NCBI GenBank assembly: GCA_021780935.1
Contig: JAJXXT010000147.1
Location: 1 to 9,946 of the forward strand
Origin: Pseudomonadota bacterium
GTDB taxonomy: Bacteria > Pseudomonadota > Alphaproteobacteria > Acetobacterales > Acetobacteraceae
DNA: 9,946 nt
Direction: 5' to 3'
A model generated the notes under the pieces. The model was not told the DNA's origin, made no database searches, and worked only from the letters and a program-made list of their open reading frames with translations. The position numbers and the translations under genes are program-made. This document shows, one piece after another, positions 6,698 to 9,946 of this stretch (position 1 is the stretch's first letter; each line of letters starts with the position of its first letter).

Positions 6698-6747
6698 TGC
6701 ACACGCAATTGTGCACTTGACGATCGGCCCTGACGGGAGCGCAATAC
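6698..6747 (+). promoter_or_regulatory. Inverted repeat and possible promoter for the entericidin-like gene
   Basis: An inverted repeat TGCACA (6698-6703) / TGTGCA (6710-6715) with a 6-nt spacer abuts a TTGACG -35-like box (6717-6722). The best -10-like match is CAATAC at 6742-6747 with a long 19-nt spacer, so promoter strength is doubtful. The repeat is placed where an operator or a weak end-of-gene hairpin for the asparaginase could be. Confidence 0.3.
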
Positions 6748-6822
6748 TGGCTTCGTCCTGAAGCTTCCCACGCACGCGTGACCTTGCATACGGGGGGCTT
6801 GCGACTAGGAAAGGACTGGACC

Positions 6823-6975
6823 ATGTACAATAAAATGATTGCCGGTCTCGCGCTGCTCATGCTCGTTGCGGCGACGCCGCTGCTGAGCGCCTGCCATACC
6901 GCCGCGGGAATGGGAGAGGACATCTCGGCGACTGGCAACGCTATCGACAAGGCGGCCAAGAAGGCGACGCCCTGA
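6823..6975 (+). CDS. Entericidin A/B-like small lipoprotein
   Basis: This 50-residue protein has a signal peptide ending in the lipobox LLSAC with Cys24, leaving a mature peptide of 27 residues (HTAAGMGEDISATGNAID followed by a Lys/Ala tail). The pattern of TaxGxGxDISATGxAIxxAA matches the entericidin EcnA/EcnB family of small membrane-anchored lipoproteins, first described as a toxin/antidote pair in enterobacteria and common as single copies in alphaproteobacteria, often linked to envelope or stationary-phase stress. ATG 6823 is supported by AGGAAAGGA at 6807-6815. Only one copy is visible, so no pair is indicated. It heads a run of envelope genes. Confidence 0.85.
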   Translation: MYNKMIAGLALLMLVAATPLLSACHTAAGMGEDISATGNAIDKAAKKATP

Positions 6976-7064
6976 CTAACTCTGCCTCTCTCCGTTCCGT
7001 ACGCTGATCGTTTCGTCATCAAGACTGCTTCGAGATCGGTTCGGAGCGGCCAGGAGGTTACCAC

Positions 7065-7244
7065 GTGAGTACAATCCTCATCATCATCCTGCTGATCCTG
7101 CTGCTCGGCGGCGGGGGTGGCTATTACGGCTACAACCGCTATGGCGGCGCCGGGCTCGGCGGGGCGCTCAGCTTGATCCTGGTGGTCCTGATCGTTCTCT
7201 GGTTTCTCGGCGCGATCGGCGGCATTCATATCAACCGCCCCTGA
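7065..7244 (+). CDS. DUF3309-like 59-residue membrane protein
   Basis: The start is GTG 7065, supported by a perfect AGGAGG at 7052-7057. The product begins MSTILIIILLILLLGGG, has a Gly/Tyr/Arg/Asn loop (GYYGYNRYGGAGLG), a second hydrophobic helix LSLILVVLIVLWFLGAIGG and ends HINRP. The MSTILIIIL start, the central Gly/Tyr segment and the second helix are those I associate with DUF3309, tiny two-helix membrane proteins of unknown function in proteobacteria. It is shorter than usual gene-calling limits and uses GTG, so it is easily missed. Its stop codon lies inside a 17-bp tandem duplication. Confidence 0.85.
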   Translation: MSTILIIILLILLLGGGGGYYGYNRYGGAGLGGALSLILVVLIVLWFLGAIGGIHINRP

Positions 7245-7270
7245 GACCCGGGCGCCCCTGAGACCCGGGC
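7237..7270. repeat. Perfect 17-bp tandem duplication across a stop codon
   Basis: GCCCCTGAGACCCGGGC at 7237-7253 is repeated without a gap at 7254-7270. The first copy contains the TGA stop of the DUF3309-like gene; the second is in the spacer. Perfect identity suggests a recent event such as slippage. Confidence 0.95.
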
Positions 7271-7314
7271 CGCGACGAAACGATGGTTTATCGCGTATAT
7301 CAGGGAGGTTCATC

Positions 7315-7554
7315 GTGGGTCGTTTGTCAATGAACGGGCTGATACTTGGCGGGGTGGTCCTGGTTCTTGTCGGCCTGCTCGGTTTCGCGATCCCCATGTT
7401 CACCACCCAGCAGACGAGGGACGTGGCCAAGGTCGGGGATTTGAAGCTTCAGACCACGGACAGCACGTCCTACGTCATTCCGCGCTCTGTCAGTGGCGGC
7501 GCCGTGGTTCTTGGCGTGGTGCTGCTCGGGGCCGGCTTCTTTCAGCGACGCTGA
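7315..7554 (+). CDS. Small two-helix membrane protein, DUF3185-like
   Basis: The 79-residue product starts at GTG 7315 with GGGAGG at 7303-7308. It has a first hydrophobic helix (about residues 8-28, LILGGVVLVLVGLLGFAIPM), a polar middle of about 35 residues (TTQQTRDVAKVGDLKLQTTD...), and a second helix (about 60-76, GGAVVLGVVLLGAGFF) ending in QRR. Both ends are probably on the same side of the inner membrane. Layout and length resemble DUF3185-type proteins, but I hold that family call loosely. An internal ATG at 7330 would give a slightly shorter form. It sits between a DUF3309-like gene and a lipoprotein array, so an envelope role is likely; no reaction can be proposed. Confidence 0.75.
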   Translation: MGRLSMNGLILGGVVLVLVGLLGFAIPMFTTQQTRDVAKVGDLKLQTTDSTSYVIPRSVSGGAVVLGVVLLGAGFFQRR

Positions 7555-7588
7555 GGCCCGCCATGCGCTGATGGGCGGCGCCCTGGGC

Positions 7589-7618
7589 TTGCGGCCTGCG
7601 ACGGCACCGGTGTATCAT
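7589..7618 (+). promoter_or_regulatory. Possible sigma-70 promoter for the lipoprotein array
   Basis: TTGCGG (7589-7594) and TATCAT (7613-7618) are spaced by 18 bp; the -10 matches five of six consensus bases, the -35 only three. An 8-bp palindrome CACCGGTG lies in the spacer (7605-7612) and could be an operator. Transcription would begin near 7625, implying either a near-leaderless start at 7628 or use of GTG 7655. Confidence 0.3.
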
Positions 7619-7627
7619 TTTTTGTGA

Positions 7628-8209
7628 ATGGTTCGAAACGTCCCGCCAATACAGGTGCGTGCCAGGCTGAGGCCGATCGCGGCGCTGATGTTGCTTGGTG
7701 CGCTCGCCGCTTGCGAGGAGCCGAACAAGGTTGCCCTGAGGCTCGGCGCGCCGCCGGAGAGCGCGGTGAAGATGCGCGAATTCGAGATGCGGCGCTTCGA
7801 GGGCGTGGGCGCGGAGGCGCTGCTCGTGGCCGGGGCGGCGACGCTGCAGGATCTCGGCTTCACCGTTACCGAGACCGAGCCCGATGTCGGCGTGCTCGTC
7901 GCCTCCAAACAGCGCGACGCCAAGGAGATCGGCCAGGTCGCCCTGGCCTGGGCCCTCACCCTGGCAGCGGCGGTCGGCGGCGTCGCCAGCAATCCGGTCT
8001 ATGACGAGAAGCAGAGCATCCATGTCACCCTCGTCGTCTCGCCCGCCGCCGGCGGGACGGCGGAGGACGTGCGGGTGTCGTTCGACCGCTACATCACCAA
8101 CAATCTCGGCCAGCTCTGGCGGACGGAACTCGTCGACGACCCGAAAATCTACAGCGAGTTCTACGACCGCATGAGCCAGTCCGTTCATCTCGGGGCGCCG
8201 CGGTCATGA
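7628..8209 (+). CDS. Lipoprotein of an LQDLG-motif family (copy A)
   Basis: This 193-residue protein has a signal peptide ending in GALAAC with lipid-accepting Cys29; Glu30 rather than Asp favours the outer membrane. The mature part has MRRFEGVGAEALL, then TLQDLGFTVTETEPDVGVLVASK (LQDLGF at 73-78), a hydrophobic Gly-poor stretch IGQVALAWALTLAAAVGG, beta-like strands, and a closing VDDPKIYSEFYDRM (VDDP at 169-172). No Shine-Dalgarno precedes ATG 7628; GTG 7655, in frame, would give a compact 20-residue signal peptide and fits the possible promoter better. Its stop overlaps the next start by 4 bp (ATGA), indicating translational coupling. It is related to the products at 8206, 9107 and 9616. 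I do not know a function; a periplasm-facing outer-membrane lipoprotein is inferred. Confidence 0.85.
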   Translation: MVRNVPPIQVRARLRPIAALMLLGALAACEEPNKVALRLGAPPESAVKMREFEMRRFEGVGAEALLVAGAATLQDLGFTVTETEPDVGVLVASKQRDAKEIGQVALAWALTLAAAVGGVASNPVYDEKQSIHVTLVVSPAAGGTAEDVRVSFDRYITNNLGQLWRTELVDDPKIYSEFYDRMSQSVHLGAPRS

Positions 8210-8670
8210 GGATGCGGGCGGGGCTGCTGGCGTTGCTGCTGCTCGCCGCCTGCCAGGCGACGCCGCCGGCGCATGAAATGAGCGCCAAGAGCGCAGTCGA
8301 GCTGCGGGCGATGCAGTCGCGCCTGTTCCAGACCGGCGACAAGCGTGCGATGCTGCGCGCGGTGATCGCGACCTTGCAGGATCTCGGCTACTCGATCGAT
8401 ACGGTGGCGGCCAAGCCGGGCACGGTGACGGCCACGAAGCTGGCGCAGCTTACCCTCACCGCGACGCTCTACACGCAGAGCGAGACGGCGACGGTGGTGC
8501 GCGCGAATGCCCTGGTCCAGGCCGGCGGGCGGAGCCACCAGGTGGACGATCCCGTGTTCTACGAGAAGGATTTCTTCGATCCGCTGGGCCGGGCCTTGGT
8601 GTTGACGGCCCTGCCCGCGCCGCCCGCCGCCGCGGGCAGCGCGGCGGATGCGCCGGCGGCGGCGAAATAG
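8206..8670 (+). CDS. Lipoprotein of the LQDLG-motif family (copy B, short form)
   Basis: The 154-residue product starts at ATG 8206, overlapping the previous stop by 4 bp. The lipobox LLAAC gives Cys16 followed by Gln. It shares the family core: MQSRLFQTGDKRAMLRAVIA, then TLQDLGYSIDTV (LQDLGY at 57-62), TATKLAQLTLTATL, and VDDPVFYEKDFFDPLG (VDDP at 113-116). It lacks the hydrophobic insertion of copy A, so the LQDLG-to-VDDP distance is about 40 residues shorter. The C-terminus is an Ala/Pro-rich tail (about 136-154) that may be a flexible or cell-wall-reaching segment. It is closer in pattern to the truncated product at 9616 than to its immediate neighbour. Outer-membrane placement is predicted from the +2 residue. 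Confidence 0.85.
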   Translation: MRMRAGLLALLLLAACQATPPAHEMSAKSAVELRAMQSRLFQTGDKRAMLRAVIATLQDLGYSIDTVAAKPGTVTATKLAQLTLTATLYTQSETATVVRANALVQAGGRSHQVDDPVFYEKDFFDPLGRALVLTALPAPPAAAGSAADAPAAAK

Positions 8671-8683
8671 CAGGAGGGTGACG

Positions 8684-9103
8684 ATGCGACCGATGCGGAA
8701 CGTGACGATGGCACTGCTGGCGGCGACGGCCCTGGCGGGCTGCCAAAGCGCCGCCCAGCATGCCGCCTCGGTGCAGCAGGGCATGGACCCTGGCAACCGG
8801 CTGACAGTGGGCACCGTGCAGCGCGAGATCCGCGTCGGCATGAGCGGGGCGGATGTCAGCCGCGTGCTCGGCGCGCCGAACGTGGTGACGACCGACGAAA
8901 AGCGGCGCGAGGTGTGGGTGTATGATCGCATCGGCACCGACTACGTGCAGTCCTCGTCCTCCGGCGGCGTGGGGCTCCTGCTGCTCGGCGCGGAGAGTTC
9001 CGCCGGCGCGGCGAGCACGACGCAGCGCACCCTCACCATCGTCATCTACTACGACGAGAACGGGCGGGTGCGGGACTACTCCTACCGCTCCTCCACCTTC
9101 TGA
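8684..9103 (+). CDS. BamE/SmpA-like lipoprotein
   Basis: This 139-residue protein starts at ATG 8684 with AGGAGGG at 8672-8678, 13 bp after the previous stop. The lipobox ALAGC places Cys20, followed by Gln. Residues 44-66 (GTVQREIRVGMSGADVSRVLGAP) and EVWVYD (76-81) match the SmpA/OmlA (BamE) fold, where a 'GMs..dV..lLG.P' helix packs on strands ending with a Trp-Tyr strand. A Ser/Gly-rich hydrophobic segment SSSSGGVGLLLLGAE (around 90-104) interrupts the domain, and the end ITIVIYYDENGRVRDYSYR-like strand pair is typical. BamE itself assists outer-membrane protein assembly; genes like this one in small lipoprotein clusters are generally paralogues, so I do not call it bamE. It is the only clear Shine-Dalgarno within the array and separates the two A-B pairs. 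Confidence 0.82.
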   Translation: MRPMRNVTMALLAATALAGCQSAAQHAASVQQGMDPGNRLTVGTVQREIRVGMSGADVSRVLGAPNVVTTDEKRREVWVYDRIGTDYVQSSSSGGVGLLLLGAESSAGAASTTQRTLTIVIYYDENGRVRDYSYRSSTF

Positions 9104-9106
9104 CGC

Positions 9107-9619
9107 ATGCGGCGGCGGGCGGCGCTGATCCTGCTGGCGATGCTGTCCGGCTGCGCGCCAACCGTGCAGCAGCAGACGGCGGCTCTCACGCTCGCGCCCG
9201 ACAACGCGGCGATGCGCGAACGCCAGACACGGCGGTTCGATACCACCGACGAGACGCTGCTGCTGCGCGCCTCCGCCGGCGTGCTGCAGGATTTCGGCTT
9301 CACCATCGACGAGGCCACCCCCGGCGCCGGACTGATCATCGGCTCGGCGCAACGCCGCACGATCGTTCCGACCGACGTCGGCGGGGGGATCCTTCTAGGC
9401 CTGTTGGGCGGGTCCGGCGTGCAGACGATCCGCGTCTCCATCATCTCGCGCCGCTCCACCGATGGTCGGTTCATGCTGGTGCGGGCCACGTTCCAGCGGC
9501 TCGTCTGGGCGGCGAACGACCGGGTTTCCGTCGTGGAACAGATCGATGATCCGGTCCTGTATCAGCGCTTCTTCGACAAGCTCGCCGGAGCCGCGTTCCT
9601 GGAGGCGCATCCGATATGA
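9107..9619 (+). CDS. Lipoprotein of the LQDLG-motif family (copy A')
   Basis: The 170-residue product starts at ATG 9107, 3 bp after the BamE-like stop and with no Shine-Dalgarno of its own, so translation is probably coupled. The lipobox AMLSGC gives Cys16 followed by Ala. The family core is clear: RQTRRFDTTDETLLLRASAG, VLQDFGFTIDEATPGAGLII (LQDFGF at 60-65), a Gly-rich hydrophobic stretch VGGGILLGLLGGSG, strands QTIRVSIISR and MLVRATFQRLVW, and IDDPVLYQRFFDKL (IDDP at 146-149). It matches copy A in having the hydrophobic insertion and the longer LQD-to-DDP spacing. It overlaps the next gene by 4 bp (ATGA). Function unknown; outer-membrane lipoprotein inferred. Confidence 0.85.
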   Translation: MRRRAALILLAMLSGCAPTVQQQTAALTLAPDNAAMRERQTRRFDTTDETLLLRASAGVLQDFGFTIDEATPGAGLIIGSAQRRTIVPTDVGGGILLGLLGGSGVQTIRVSIISRRSTDGRFMLVRATFQRLVWAANDRVSVVEQIDDPVLYQRFFDKLAGAAFLEAHPI

Positions 9620-9946
9620 GTGCCAAACGACGCGCACTGGTGCTGGCGTTCCCCGTCGTCGCCGCATTCTCGCTGAGCGCCTGCATGACCGATTCGCGCA
9701 CGCAGATACTGGCCAGTGATAAGAGCCAGGTGCAGTTGCGCGCGGTGCAGACGCGCGTGTTCGACACCGGGGACCGGGCGATGGTGTTCCGCTCGGTGCT
9801 GGCGACGCTGCAGGATCTCGGCTTCGTCGTCGACAAGGCCGACGACACTCTCTATCTCGCCTCCGCCACCAAGCTGGGCGGCTACGTGCTGCGCATGACG
9901 GTGCTGGTACAGCCGCGCGGGCCGCGCCAGACGGCGGTGCGGGCGA
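9616..9946 (+). CDS. Lipoprotein of the LQDLG-motif family (copy B', runs off the window)
   Basis: The frame starts at ATG 9616, overlapping the previous stop by 4 bp, and is open to the right edge, giving 110 residues. A signal peptide ends in FSLSAC with Cys23, followed by Met. It contains VQLRAVQTRVFDTGDRAMVF, then TLQDLGFVVDKADDTLYLAS (LQDLGF at 65-70) and ATKLGGYVLRMTVLVQ. The ATKL strand and the lack of a hydrophobic insertion pair it with copy B (TATKLAQLTLTATL), so the A-B gene pair is repeated on either side of the BamE-like gene. The closing DDP motif should lie just beyond the window. Confidence 0.85.
   Translation, partial: MSAKRRALVLAFPVVAAFSLSACMTDSRTQILASDKSQVQLRAVQTRVFDTGDRAMVFRSVLATLQDLGFVVDKADDTLYLASATKLGGYVLRMTVLVQPRGPRQTAVRA

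Noticed and set aside
7618..7623. T6 run as a terminator before the lipoprotein array
   Set aside because: No strong hairpin directly precedes it; the nearest imperfect stem (about 7558-7580) is roughly 40 bp away and bulged.
1..9946. CRISPR array, tRNA, rRNA or insertion sequence
   Set aside because: No regularly spaced repeat units, no cloverleaf-like stretch in the gaps and no transposase motif were seen on either strand.

Overview
The window is GC-rich DNA with dense GC-rich third codon positions. It has small entericidin-, DUF3309- and DUF3185-like envelope genes and many lipoproteins. This fits an alphaproteobacterium, plausibly of the Rhodospirillales/Acetobacteraceae type; the assignment is inferred from gene content and base use, not from a marker gene. 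No rRNA, tRNA, CRISPR array or insertion sequence was recognised.

Region 1 (1-2126) looks like a phage- or plasmid-derived replication module. It holds the 3' end of an unrecognised gene, a RecA/RepA-like hexameric-helicase-type ATPase with a repeat-encoded proline-rich N-terminus, and a DUF6362-like helix-turn-helix protein. The 74-codon low-complexity head of the last gene contains six same-strand ATGGCGC repeats and a 20-bp hairpin at 1560-1603, an arrangement reminiscent of an iteron-type origin buried in a replication gene. A G-rich tract with four G runs closes this gene.

Region 2 (2335-4038) is one gene for an OLD-type nuclease (ABC-like ATPase plus TOPRIM). Its base use is less GC-rich and it has no partner helicase, so it looks like a stand-alone defence gene carried beside the mobile module.

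Region 3 (4179-6681) is a divergent pair separated by 298 bp: an orphan Tat-exported branched-chain-amino-acid-type binding protein on the minus strand, and a cytoplasmic asparaginase-family enzyme on the plus strand whose usual catalytic-site Asp (HGTDT) is Ser (HGTST). They may form a small uptake/hydrolysis unit, although no permease is present.

Region 4 (6823-9946) is an unbroken run of eight small envelope proteins, all on the plus strand: an entericidin-like lipoprotein, a 59-residue two-helix DUF3309-like protein with a GTG start, a DUF3185-like two-helix protein, and five lipoproteins in tight or overlapping array. Four of those five are divergent members of one family sharing an LQDLGF-type motif, arranged A-B-(BamE-like)-A'-B'. 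I do not recognise a described function for this array, and it is the best candidate here for an undescribed system, probably an outer-membrane lipoprotein complex.
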